Assembly: GCF_900089775.1 (NCBI RefSeq) | Contig: NZ_FLOB01000003.1 | Span: forward strand, 310,001-374,000 | Source: Marinomonas spartinae | Lineage (GTDB): Bacteria; Pseudomonadota; Gammaproteobacteria; Pseudomonadales; Marinomonadaceae | DNA: 64,000 nt | Direction: 5' to 3' | Part shown: one piece after another, positions 36,192-44,825 of the stretch | Numbering within the stretch: the stretch's first letter is position 1 | How the letters are laid out: the number at the start of each line of letters is the position of its first letter | Translations under genes and position numbers: made by a program | Notes under the pieces: model-generated | The model's input: the letters and a program-made list of their open reading frames with translations, nothing else | What the model was told of the DNA's origin: nothing | The model's database searches: none

Positions 36192-37130
36192 ATGGAAATA
36201 AGATGGCTTGAAGATTTTATTGCCTTGGCAAAAACACGACATTTCTCCCGCGCAGCTGATGAGCAAAACGTGACTCAACCAACCTTCAGTCGCCGTATTA
36301 AGCTACTTGAAGAGGAGATGCGTGTTACCTTGATCGACCGCAACACTCTTCCACTCTCGCTCACACCAGCGGGGGAAGTCTTTTTACAAAGCGCGGAGCT
36401 GATTACCCGTCAACTGCGTGATACGAAAGAGCGCTGCCAAGAGATTCGCAAGCAAGAAGAATCACAAATTCGCTTTATTTCAACACAAACGCTCTTTTTG
36501 AGCTTTTATAAAGACGCCATTGAACCCTTTTGCAACAGCATCAATATGGACATGGACGTTAATATGAAATCTAGCTCTTGGCTCGGCATTGACTTCGTTA
36601 ACTCATTAGTGAATAAGCAATGTGACTTGATGCTATGTTATTGGCATCCTGCCATCAACTTTATTCGCGCACTAGATGAAGAGCAATATGAGCACTTGGT
36701 TATTGGGCAAGAAACACTGATTCCATGCAGTGCCACCGACTCGAACGGCGAACCTAAATTCCAATTACCAGGCATGAGACGCAAACCGCTCCCTTATATT
36801 GGTTATTATGAAAATTCCTTTTTACAGCCGATTATTACTCACCATCTACAACGCCAAAGGGATGTTCCACAGCTACAAACGCTCAATGAGAACTATCATG
36901 CCATTAGTGTTAAAGCCATGGTGAAAGAAGGTTATGGTGTAGGCTGGATTCCGAAAAGGTTGATGTCTGACACGCTTAATTATGGGAGAGTCGCGCTCGC
37001 GGGAGAAGAAAACTGGCATATTCCATTAGAAATACGCCTGTACCGTTCACGCTTTAACACGAACCCCAACCTGAACCAGTTTTGGCAGCTATTAAAAGAG
37101 CACATTAGCCGTACTAATCAGCTCCTATAA
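36192..37130 (+). CDS. LysR family regulator, HypT (YjiE)-like
   Basis: 312 residues. The winged helix-turn-helix reads HFSRAADEQNVTQPTFSRRIKLLE (residues 15-38). The effector domain carries ETLIPCSATDSNGEPKF and the late GYGVGWIPKRL motif, both typical of the HypT branch. E. coli HypT answers hypochlorite through methionine oxidation. The open frame starts inside the ATPase gene; ATG at 36192 gives the family N-terminus MEIRWLEDFIALAKT. Location at the end of the peptide transporter operon suggests it controls that operon. Confidence 0.87.
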   Translation: MEIRWLEDFIALAKTRHFSRAADEQNVTQPTFSRRIKLLEEEMRVTLIDRNTLPLSLTPAGEVFLQSAELITRQLRDTKERCQEIRKQEESQIRFISTQTLFLSFYKDAIEPFCNSINMDMDVNMKSSSWLGIDFVNSLVNKQCDLMLCYWHPAINFIRALDEEQYEHLVIGQETLIPCSATDSNGEPKFQLPGMRRKPLPYIGYYENSFLQPIITHHLQRQRDVPQLQTLNENYHAISVKAMVKEGYGVGWIPKRLMSDTLNYGRVALAGEENWHIPLEIRLYRSRFNTNPNLNQFWQLLKEHISRTNQLL

Positions 37131-37174
37131 AATCGCAACGCCTAACATCTTGTCTACATAGGGATGACAACGAC

Positions 37175-39532
37175 TCAATGGTCGCTATCACCCTGATGTT
37201 GATTCAAAGCCATAATGATCGGATCACTTGCCATGGAGTTGGCCCCCAACGCTTTACTGAATAGGTAACCTTGCCCGATATCACAGCCATATTCGCGCAA
37301 TAAGTCCAATTGCGCTTGATTCGTTATCCCCTCGGCAATGACTTGCAAATTCAAATCATGGCTCAAACGAATAATTGCCCTTGTCAAAGCCGCGTGACTT
37401 TGATCTTCAATTATGTCTCGGATAAAGACTTGATCAATTTTAACACAATCAAATGGCAAATCTTTTAGATAGCTCAAGCTTGAGTACCCTGTGCCAAAAT
37501 CATCAATCGACAACTTGATCCCCAAGCGGCTTAACTGCCTCAATAATTCCGCACAGCCTTTAGCGTCTTCAATTAAAATCGATTCTGTGACTTCAAGCTC
37601 TAGGGAGCATGGTGAGACATTGTATTTATCTAACAGCCCCAAAAGATTCGTTAAAAATTCAGGACGTTTTAGCTGAACAGCAGAAACATTAACCGCGATA
37701 GGAGGAACCTGGAGACCTTCTTGTTGCCATTCCACAATATGACGACAGGCTTGTTCAAATGCCCAATCCCCCAAAGCCAGAATGACCCCAGTCTGCTCCG
37801 CTACTGGAATAAACTCAGCTGGTGATACCACCCCTAACTCTTCATCATTCCAACGCATTAATGCTTCCATGCCAACACAGCGCTCAGTTTTAAGATCTAC
37901 CTTAGGCTGAAAGTGCAACTCTAAAAATTCATGCCGTAAAGCACGTCTTAACCGATTTTCAATGCGCACGTTTCGGACAAACTGCGCCCCCATCTCTTTA
38001 TCATAAAAACGAAACGAAGAACGACCTGCCAGCTTGGCCTGGTACATGGCCATATCCGCCTTCTTCACTAAGGTTTCCGAGTCATGCCCATCTTCTGGAT
38101 AAAACGCCACTCCAATGGAACAACCAATATTTAAGTTACGATTATCAATGAAGTAGCTCTGGCTAAGCTGAAGAATCATTTCTTTCAACATGTTATCGAC
38201 AGAAAAGTCATCTTGCTCCTCCTTGAATTTAATCAGCACCAAAAACTCATCACCACCTAGACGCCCCACCAATGCATTATCAGGCAAAACAGAGGTCAAA
38301 CGTTGTGATACCTTAAGTAAGAGTTTATCCCCTGTCTCGTGTCCAAACGCATCATTAATGGTTTTAAAATGGTCCAGGTCCAGAAATAATGCGGCCAATT
38401 TGGACGAGCTCTCTTTACACTCGACCAGTAAATGGTCGAATTGCTTTTGCACATGATAACGGCTCGATAGCCCTGTCAATTCGTCCCTCTCAATGCGATA
38501 ACTAATGGAACGCAAGCTTTTTTTGTAGGCAAAATAAAACATGCGAATATAAGACCCCATCAAAAAAGCCAATAACAAAGACACCAATAGAGGCAAAAAT
38601 ACCCGAAACCAATTAATGGCATGATTAAGTCGGTATGGGCAGGTATCGATCTGCCATTGACGACCACCATAGGAAAAAGAGTAGCGATTGAATCGATCTT
38701 TCTGCCAGAGCGAAGAATCGTTTCCACTCTCACTGTCATAGACAAGGATACCTGGCGCCTCTTTATCCGTCGTATCCGTAATGCGAAAAGCTAACCCATT
38801 CGAGCCAGCACCCAGCCCTCCTAAAAAGGGCTTAATCTTCACATGCAAACCTACAACCCCATAGAATCCATTCTCATCAGTGAAATTATCCCCTCTCAAA
38901 TCGATCGGTAGATAAATGGAATGGTGTATCAACAGGGCATTCGGCGCTAATATTTGTTCCTTTGGGCCTTTATTAAAACCAATATAGGTAGGCTTAGACA
39001 GCAACAAACTGTGATTATTACGTGCTAATATATTCTGCTCGCGATCTGTAAAATAAGGCGAAAAAAGATCATACCCAAGAGGAAAATCGTTTGGTGAAGT
39101 ATATGTTAGAGGCAAGTATTCATGGCGATTGCCTGGTGGAGTAATAGCAAAATAAGGGTCCTTCATGAACTTTCTTTGTTGTTGTTCATATTGCTGCTTA
39201 TTCTTTTGCCCGACATATTTAGAGAAAAAATACACGGTTTTTGGGCTATGGAACTCACTGCGTAAGCTGGCCGTCATACGATCAAACTGTTCAGGGTTCA
39301 TAGGCCCATTCAAGGACTGGATAAACGACACCATGGCAGAGACTTGTATGCCTTTCTTTTCCAAAGCAGTATAGATTTTTTGGACAAATACCTGGCCTGC
39401 TTTAAATTGACTCACTTTAGATTGTTCTAATTCATAAAAATAGTTTGTACAAGACACCACCAGACCGCACAAAACAATCAAGCAGGAGACTACCCAATAT
39501 GAACTCTTTAAATGACGCTTCGAATAGAACAT
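37175..39532 (-). CDS. CHASE-GGDEF-EAL cyclic-di-GMP protein
   Basis: 785 residues. A periplasmic CHASE-type sensor lies between two membrane segments (about residues 12-28 and 305-325). A diguanylate cyclase domain follows with an intact LGGDEF near residue 426. The phosphodiesterase domain carries GMEALMRW near residue 556 and the metal loop DDFGTGYSSL near residue 665. Both catalytic motifs are complete, so the protein may make or break cyclic-di-GMP, probably switched by the sensor. The ligand is unknown. It stands alone, convergent with the LysR gene. Confidence 0.93.
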   Translation of the reverse strand: MFYSKRHLKSSYWVVSCLIVLCGLVVSCTNYFYELEQSKVSQFKAGQVFVQKIYTALEKKGIQVSAMVSFIQSLNGPMNPEQFDRMTASLRSEFHSPKTVYFFSKYVGQKNKQQYEQQQRKFMKDPYFAITPPGNRHEYLPLTYTSPNDFPLGYDLFSPYFTDREQNILARNNHSLLLSKPTYIGFNKGPKEQILAPNALLIHHSIYLPIDLRGDNFTDENGFYGVVGLHVKIKPFLGGLGAGSNGLAFRITDTTDKEAPGILVYDSESGNDSSLWQKDRFNRYSFSYGGRQWQIDTCPYRLNHAINWFRVFLPLLVSLLLAFLMGSYIRMFYFAYKKSLRSISYRIERDELTGLSSRYHVQKQFDHLLVECKESSSKLAALFLDLDHFKTINDAFGHETGDKLLLKVSQRLTSVLPDNALVGRLGGDEFLVLIKFKEEQDDFSVDNMLKEMILQLSQSYFIDNRNLNIGCSIGVAFYPEDGHDSETLVKKADMAMYQAKLAGRSSFRFYDKEMGAQFVRNVRIENRLRRALRHEFLELHFQPKVDLKTERCVGMEALMRWNDEELGVVSPAEFIPVAEQTGVILALGDWAFEQACRHIVEWQQEGLQVPPIAVNVSAVQLKRPEFLTNLLGLLDKYNVSPCSLELEVTESILIEDAKGCAELLRQLSRLGIKLSIDDFGTGYSSLSYLKDLPFDCVKIDQVFIRDIIEDQSHAALTRAIIRLSHDLNLQVIAEGITNQAQLDLLREYGCDIGQGYLFSKALGANSMASDPIIMALNQHQGDSDH

Positions 39533-39858
39533 TCTTCACCATTTTGAGTATAGCAAGCTAATATTAAGTTCAAATAAATCCCTCTTCTATACAACTAAGC
39601 CAACCAGAATAAGCAAACTAGGTAGGATCTGAATAGCAAGTTTTTATCTACATGCCTAGACAGTACATTCCCCATCGCTCCCAACATACATGACGTTTCA
39701 TATTAATAGGCTGCAATTTAAAAACTTATAGATACAACGCCTTAGTACTTTACATAAAAGAGCATATTGAGACACGTAATTATTTGCAAAAGCCAGCAAT
39801 TTAAAACAATTTCTGCTATTGTTCGCAGATTCATTATTCTGATGTAGACAGGCCTTTT
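39533..39858. other. Non-coding interval before dbpA
   Basis: 326 bases between divergent genes, rather A+T-rich. It should hold the promoters of the cyclic-di-GMP gene and of dbpA. No convincing gene, hairpin or known operator is seen. Confidence 0.5.
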
Positions 39859-41241
39859 GTGACCCAATTTTCTCATTCTTCCAATCTATCCCTTCCTAGT
39901 CCATTAACCGCCCTGCTTTCTGACATGGGGTTTACCGCATTCACGCCGATTCAAGAGCAAAGTCTGCCACCTATGATCGATGGCAAAGACATTCTGGCGC
40001 AAGCCCAAACAGGCAGCGGAAAAACCTTAGCTTTCGCGATTGGCCTGTTATTAAAAATTAACCCTCGCTTTTTTGGGGTTCAAGCCCTAGTTATGTGCCC
40101 AACACGCGAACTTGCCGATCAGGTTTCCAAAGAAATTCGCAAAATCGCACGCTATTTAGATAACATCAAAGTATTGAGCCTCTGTGGCGGTATGCCATTT
40201 GGGCCACAAATTGGTTCATTAGAACATGGCGCGCACATTGTTGTCGGTACGCCCGGACGCTTACTAGAACACCTTCGTAAAGGCACCTTAAAGCTCAATG
40301 CGCTCAACACGTTAGTATTAGATGAAGCCGATCGCATGTTGGATATGGGCTTTGTGGACAGCATTCGCGAAGTGGTCGAACTGACACCAACTAATCGCCA
40401 AACGCTTCTCTTCTCCGCCACTTACGGTGACACCATTACGGAGTTAAGTCATGAATTTCAGAAGAACCCTGTCTCCATCAAAATTGAAGAGCAAGAAAGT
40501 CTAAAGCCAAATATCGAGCAGTTCTTCGTACGCAGTGAAAATGCAGACAAGTGCGAGACTCTACTAGCGACACTACAACATTTCACCCCACGCCAAGTGA
40601 TTGTCTTTTGTAATACCAAGGCGGAATCTCAAGCGGTCGCGGATTGGTTGGATGACCATAAAGTCGCATCACAGGCCATTCATGGCGACTTGGAACAAAA
40701 GCAACGTGATCAAGTTCTCGTCAAATTCAGTAACCAAAGCAGCTGTGTATTGGTCGCAACCGATGTGGCAGCACGCGGTATTGATGTGAAAGAAATCGAC
40801 CTTATAGTGAACTACGACACCACTCGTGATATCGATGTGCACACCCACCGTATTGGCCGTACAGGTCGTGCTGGGGCATCCGGCATAGCCGTTAATCTTG
40901 TGACCAATAAAGAAGATTACAAAGTAAAAGATATCGAGGAACGTTTTGGCATCACAGCAAACTTCTTAAACCTAGACGCAGCGGATCCGAGTTATCGTCT
41001 TGTCCCTGAAAAAGCCACCATCGCGTTTGATGCTGGTCGTAAGAATAAGCTTCGCCCTGGTGACATCCTTGGCGCACTAACGGCGGGCCTTGGTCTAGAT
41101 AAGTCCCAGGTAGGCAAGATCGATATTTTTGATTTTCACGCCTATGTTTCTGTGGATGGTCGTGAAGCCAAACGTGTTGTGAAAGAATTGGGAAATAAGA
41201 AAATCAAAGGTCGTAATATTCGTGCACGCATTCTTCGCTAA
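39859..41241 (+). CDS. dbpA: ATP-dependent RNA helicase DbpA
   Basis: 460 residues. DbpA acts in large-subunit ribosome assembly by binding hairpin 92 of 23S rRNA. All DEAD-box motifs are present: AQTGSGKT near residue 48, PTRELA, TPGR, DEAD, SAT, ATDVAARGIDV and HRIGRTGR. The C-terminal 75 residues form the DbpA RNA-binding domain (LRPGDILGALTAG, then GKIDIFDFHAYV). That domain separates DbpA from other DEAD-box helicases. The start is GTG with a poor ribosome site; no better start occurs nearby. Not related in position to the other helicase at 17.4 kb. Confidence 0.93.
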   Translation: MTQFSHSSNLSLPSPLTALLSDMGFTAFTPIQEQSLPPMIDGKDILAQAQTGSGKTLAFAIGLLLKINPRFFGVQALVMCPTRELADQVSKEIRKIARYLDNIKVLSLCGGMPFGPQIGSLEHGAHIVVGTPGRLLEHLRKGTLKLNALNTLVLDEADRMLDMGFVDSIREVVELTPTNRQTLLFSATYGDTITELSHEFQKNPVSIKIEEQESLKPNIEQFFVRSENADKCETLLATLQHFTPRQVIVFCNTKAESQAVADWLDDHKVASQAIHGDLEQKQRDQVLVKFSNQSSCVLVATDVAARGIDVKEIDLIVNYDTTRDIDVHTHRIGRTGRAGASGIAVNLVTNKEDYKVKDIEERFGITANFLNLDAADPSYRLVPEKATIAFDAGRKNKLRPGDILGALTAGLGLDKSQVGKIDIFDFHAYVSVDGREAKRVVKELGNKKIKGRNIRARILR

Positions 41242-41286
41242 TTTTACTGATTAAAGTGGCAAGCAGCATCTCCTAGGAAAGGCATC

Positions 41287-41646
41287 GTGGAAACTCGCAA
41301 CCAGCCTATTTGGCAATCGACTAAAGTACAATGGATAGGCTTCCTTCTAGGCTGGGTAATGATTAGCATTGCCACACTTACGCCCATGGATGAACTCCCG
41401 CCAGTGCCCGGTACGGATAAACTTCATCATATTCTGGGATTTGCGGGATGGTCCTTTCTCTGCATGTTTGGTTCTCGAAAGCGTTTTTTTGTAATGGCTT
41501 TATTTATCTTCTTCTGGGGCGGTGCCATTGAAATGATTCAGCCCTATGTTAACCGTCATCGTGAATTTGCCGACTTTGTTGCCGATGGGGTTGGCGTTCT
41601 ATGCGTCTTACTCCCTGCCATTCTAATTACTCGACAACGCTCCTAA
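41287..41646 (+). CDS. VanZ-like family membrane protein
   Basis: 119 residues with about four membrane segments. VanZ-like marks are DKLHHILGFAGWSFL and the short GGAIEMIQPYVNRHREFADFVADGVG segment, including the D.v.n..G pattern. VanZ itself gives low-level teicoplanin resistance, but most relatives have no known role. The start is GTG behind AGGAAAGG. It lies 45 bases after dbpA and may be on the same transcript. Confidence 0.85.
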   Translation: METRNQPIWQSTKVQWIGFLLGWVMISIATLTPMDELPPVPGTDKLHHILGFAGWSFLCMFGSRKRFFVMALFIFFWGGAIEMIQPYVNRHREFADFVADGVGVLCVLLPAILITRQRS

Positions 41647-41923
41647 CCCCTTAAAGAGGATTCACAAAAGGTAGAAACGAAGATAAGACAAGGAAAAAAT
41701 CGCCGAAAAAGCGGACTTTATGCCTATAAATGAGCATTTTGAGACGTTTTTTTAACACAGAATGATCAAGCGCAGTAGTGTTGCGACATCCTCTCAAAAC
41801 CATTGGTATAGAATCTGCATATAAAAACAACCTTCTGATGGTGGCTTTTTATTGCTAGTCTTTTGCAATTGCCTATGTACAACACATCAGATAATCAATT
41901 TTATTGCAAGAAGGGATTATACT
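41647..41923. other. Intergenic stretch before the glycerate kinase gene
   Basis: 277 bases without a gene. It contains a block about 41675-41790 with a small CGC..GCG hairpin and several A-runs; it looks like a structured dispersed element, but no second copy is visible in this window. A ribosome site AAGGGA ends the interval. Confidence 0.35.
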
Positions 41924-43213
41924 ATGACGCTATCGGACACCTTCTCATCGAAAGAATTCTTAACCTCGCTTTTCCAAGCCGCCCTAGACATTGCTCAACC
42001 CAATAAATGTGTTCCTCGCTACCTTCCAGAAAAAACCGAAGGTCGAACCATTGTCATTGGTGCTGGCAAAGCGTCTGCCGCGATGGCACAAGCCTTAGAG
42101 GGTGTATGGCAAGAAAACTATCCAGAGGATGCATTATCGGGTGTGGTTGTCACACGGTATGGTTATGCTGTTCCTTGCAAGCAAATTGAGATTTTAGAGG
42201 CCGCACACCCTGTTCCCGATGCTGCGGGATTAGCTGCGTCAAAACGCATTTTAGAAACGGTTTCGGAGTTAACCCCTGAAGATCAGGTCATTGTGTTGAT
42301 CTCTGGCGGTGGTTCTGCGTTGATGCCTCTCCCTGCCGAAGGCATTAGTCTTGAAGAAAAACAAGCCATCAATCAAGCCCTGCTAAAAAGCGGTGCTAAT
42401 ATTATCGAAATGAACACGGTTCGCCGTCACCTGTCGGCTTTAAAAGGCGGACGACTAGCCGCTGCCTGTTCCCCTGCTAAAGTCACCACCTTATTAATCT
42501 CCGATGTGCCAGGAGACGACCTACCGTCCATTGCATCCGGTCCGACAGTAGGCGATGTGACTACCTGCCATGATGCTCTGAATATTATCGAGAAATATCA
42601 AATCCCTGTTTCTCAAACCATTCTAGATAACCTATCGAATGGCGCTTACGAAAGCATAAAACCAGACGATAAACGCCTCACGAATTGCACGACAACCATG
42701 ATTGCCACGCCTCAAATGGCCTTAGAAGCCGCCGCCCAACGCGCACAAGAATGGGGCATTCAAAGTCTTATTTTAGGAGACAGCATTGAAGGAGAGTCTC
42801 GCGAAGTGGGTCTGGTGATGGCAGGCATTGCACGACAAGTCGCCACCTTTGGCCAGCCTATTAAGCCACCGTGCGTGCTACTCTCTGGTGGTGAAACGAC
42901 GGTAACAATGAAAGGCAATGGTATTGGTGGGCGCAATGTGGAATACCTTTTATCACTCGCCATCAGCTTGCAAAGCCGATCGGGGATTGCCGCACTTGCT
43001 GCCGACACAGACGGTGTAGATGGTGCTGCCGACATCGCGGGCGCCATCATCGATGACACCACACTAGAACGAGCCTTTCAGGCGCAACTCGATCCCGTCG
43101 CTTACTTAAAAAACAATGATGCTCATCGTTTTTTTCGAGACCTTAACGATTCATTAGTAACAGGCCCAACACTGACCAATGTAAATGATTTTCGCGCTAT
43201 TTTTATTCGCTGA
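41924..43213 (+). CDS. Glycerate 2-kinase (type II, MOFRL family)
   Basis: 429 residues. The type II glycerate kinase/putative hydroxypyruvate reductase (TtuD, GckA) family phosphorylates glycerate to 2-phosphoglycerate. Marks are TIVIGAGKASAAMAQALE, LISGGGSALMPLPAEGISL and NTVRRHLSALKGGRLA. The C-terminal MOFRL domain carries LLSGGETTVTMKG.G.GGRN and ALAADTDGVDGAAD. The open frame begins 24 codons upstream; ATG at 41924 follows AAGGGA and fits the family. Placed before xdhAB-guaD, it suits the glyoxylate branch of purine breakdown, where glycerate is formed from ureidoglycolate-derived glyoxylate. Confidence 0.9.
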   Translation: MTLSDTFSSKEFLTSLFQAALDIAQPNKCVPRYLPEKTEGRTIVIGAGKASAAMAQALEGVWQENYPEDALSGVVVTRYGYAVPCKQIEILEAAHPVPDAAGLAASKRILETVSELTPEDQVIVLISGGGSALMPLPAEGISLEEKQAINQALLKSGANIIEMNTVRRHLSALKGGRLAAACSPAKVTTLLISDVPGDDLPSIASGPTVGDVTTCHDALNIIEKYQIPVSQTILDNLSNGAYESIKPDDKRLTNCTTTMIATPQMALEAAAQRAQEWGIQSLILGDSIEGESREVGLVMAGIARQVATFGQPIKPPCVLLSGGETTVTMKGNGIGGRNVEYLLSLAISLQSRSGIAALAADTDGVDGAADIAGAIIDDTTLERAFQAQLDPVAYLKNNDAHRFFRDLNDSLVTGPTLTNVNDFRAIFIR

Positions 43214-43253
43214 AACACGATTAGTGAGTGCCCTACTCTCTGTCCCAAAAACC

Positions 43254-43320
43254 TGCCCCAAAATAGTGTCAAACCTTTTCATTTTGGGGCAAAAACATGA
43301 TGAGCAACAAAGGTTTGACA
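43254..43320 (+). promoter_or_regulatory. Interlocking inverted repeats in the xdhA leader
   Basis: Two inverted repeats overlap. Repeat A is TGCCCCAAAA at 43254-43263 and TTTTGGGGCA at 43282-43291. Repeat B is TGTCAAACCTTT at 43267-43278 and AAAGGTTTGACA at 43309-43320. Their arms alternate A-B-A'-B', so in RNA the hairpins compete or form a pseudoknot; in DNA, B and B' lie 42 bp apart centre to centre. The unit ends 59 bases before the xdhA GTG. Confidence 0.55.
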
Positions 43321-43379
43321 AACATTAACCTATCGGTCAAAGTTTACCTGATATGGCCACCATTTTCAGGAGAAACACC

Positions 43380-44825
43380 GTGATCCAATTTTTATTAAAT
43401 CAAGAGCTTCGCCAAGAAGACAATCTGGATCCAAACACCACGGTGTTGAGTTATCTACGTAACACGTTAGGAAAAACAGGTACCAAAGAAGGCTGTGCCT
43501 CTGGCGACTGCGGCGCATGCAGTGTTGTCTTAGCCGAGGTTATTAATGGCAAACTACGCTATCGAAGTGTGAATTCCTGCCTAACCTTTGTCTCTGCTCT
43601 ACATGGTAAACAGCTCATTACCGTTGAAGACTTAAAGCATCAGCAGACACTTCATAGCACACAACAAGCCATGGCGGACTGTCATGGCTCTCAGTGTGGT
43701 TTTTGTACCCCTGGTTTTGTCATGTCTCTGTTTGCCCTGCAGAAAAACGCCGACAGTTACGATGTTGCCCAAACCAGTGAAGCCTTAGCGGGCAATTTAT
43801 GCCGTTGTACGGGCTACCGCCCTATTTATGACGCCGCCCAGCAAAGCTGCTCAAACAAGCCGTCAGACCACTTTGATGCTGTTGAAGCGCAAACCATTGC
43901 AAGACTGCAAGCCATTGCCCCCCAAAGTGGCACTCAATTCGCAGGCAAAGGACATCAAGCCTATTTACCAACGAGCACCGCCGAACTTGCCGAGCTTTAT
44001 CTCAACCATCCTGATGCACACCTCCTGGCTGGCGGTACCGACCTTGCCCTTGAAGTCACTCAATTTCATCGTGAACTCGGCACACTTATCTATTTAGGCA
44101 ATGTGTCTGACATGCAGCAAATTGTCGAAACTGACAGCTATATTGAAATTGGCTCAGCGGCCCCGTTAACTGACTGCTACCAAGTCTTAGCAAAACATTA
44201 TCCAGATTTTGGCGAACTGCTACATCGCTTTGCCTCATTACAAATTCGCAACCAAGGTACTCTTGGCGGCAATATCGCCAATGCCTCACCCATTGGTGAT
44301 TCGCCGCCATTATTAATTGCCTTGGACGCGCACATCCAGCTAAGGCAAGGAGACAAAACCCGCCGGATTCCACTGGAAAGCTACTTTTTGGATTACAAAA
44401 AGACAGCTCACCAATCCAGTGAATTTATCGAGAAAATTATCATTCCTAAACCAAACGCTGCGGTATTTAAAGCCTACAAGGTCTCTAAACGCATTGATGA
44501 TGATATTTCCGCCGTTTGCGCGGCAATCAATATTCAGGTGGCAGACGGAAAAGTGGTGGACGCTCGTTTAGCCTTTGGGGGCATGGCACCGACGCCAAAG
44601 CGCGCCTCCCATTGCGAACAAGCCCTAGTTGGTCAAGCATGGACACAAGAGACGATTGAGCAAGCTTGCAGCGCCCTCGTAAAAGATTTCACCCCACTGA
44701 CGGATTTTCGTGCCAGCAAAGCATATCGACAGCTGGTCGCGCAAAACCTGCTGCGCAAATACTTTGTTGAAACCACCACGGCGTCCCAAGATTACCTGAC
44801 AACGCGAGTAACGGCCCATGTCTAA
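43380..44825 (+). CDS. xdhA: Xanthine dehydrogenase small subunit XdhA (2Fe-2S and FAD)
   Basis: 481 residues. Two N-terminal 2Fe-2S clusters are marked by GCASGDCGAC near residue 40, and by CHGSQCGFCTPG and LCRCTGYRPI. The FAD domain follows from about residue 190 with LLAGGTDLALEV and TLGGNIANASPIGDSPP. Xdh oxidises hypoxanthine and xanthine to urate, passing electrons to NAD. The open frame begins nine codons upstream, but AGGAG lies 7 bases before a GTG at 43380. It overlaps xdhB by 8 bases. Confidence 0.96.
   Translation: MIQFLLNQELRQEDNLDPNTTVLSYLRNTLGKTGTKEGCASGDCGACSVVLAEVINGKLRYRSVNSCLTFVSALHGKQLITVEDLKHQQTLHSTQQAMADCHGSQCGFCTPGFVMSLFALQKNADSYDVAQTSEALAGNLCRCTGYRPIYDAAQQSCSNKPSDHFDAVEAQTIARLQAIAPQSGTQFAGKGHQAYLPTSTAELAELYLNHPDAHLLAGGTDLALEVTQFHRELGTLIYLGNVSDMQQIVETDSYIEIGSAAPLTDCYQVLAKHYPDFGELLHRFASLQIRNQGTLGGNIANASPIGDSPPLLIALDAHIQLRQGDKTRRIPLESYFLDYKKTAHQSSEFIEKIIIPKPNAAVFKAYKVSKRIDDDISAVCAAINIQVADGKVVDARLAFGGMAPTPKRASHCEQALVGQAWTQETIEQACSALVKDFTPLTDFRASKAYRQLVAQNLLRKYFVETTTASQDYLTTRVTAHV

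Noticed and set aside
43254..43320. Known xanthine (NMT1-type) or molybdenum-cofactor riboswitch
   Set aside because: I could not match the conserved bases of those classes; only the paired arms are visible, so it is reported as an unassigned element.
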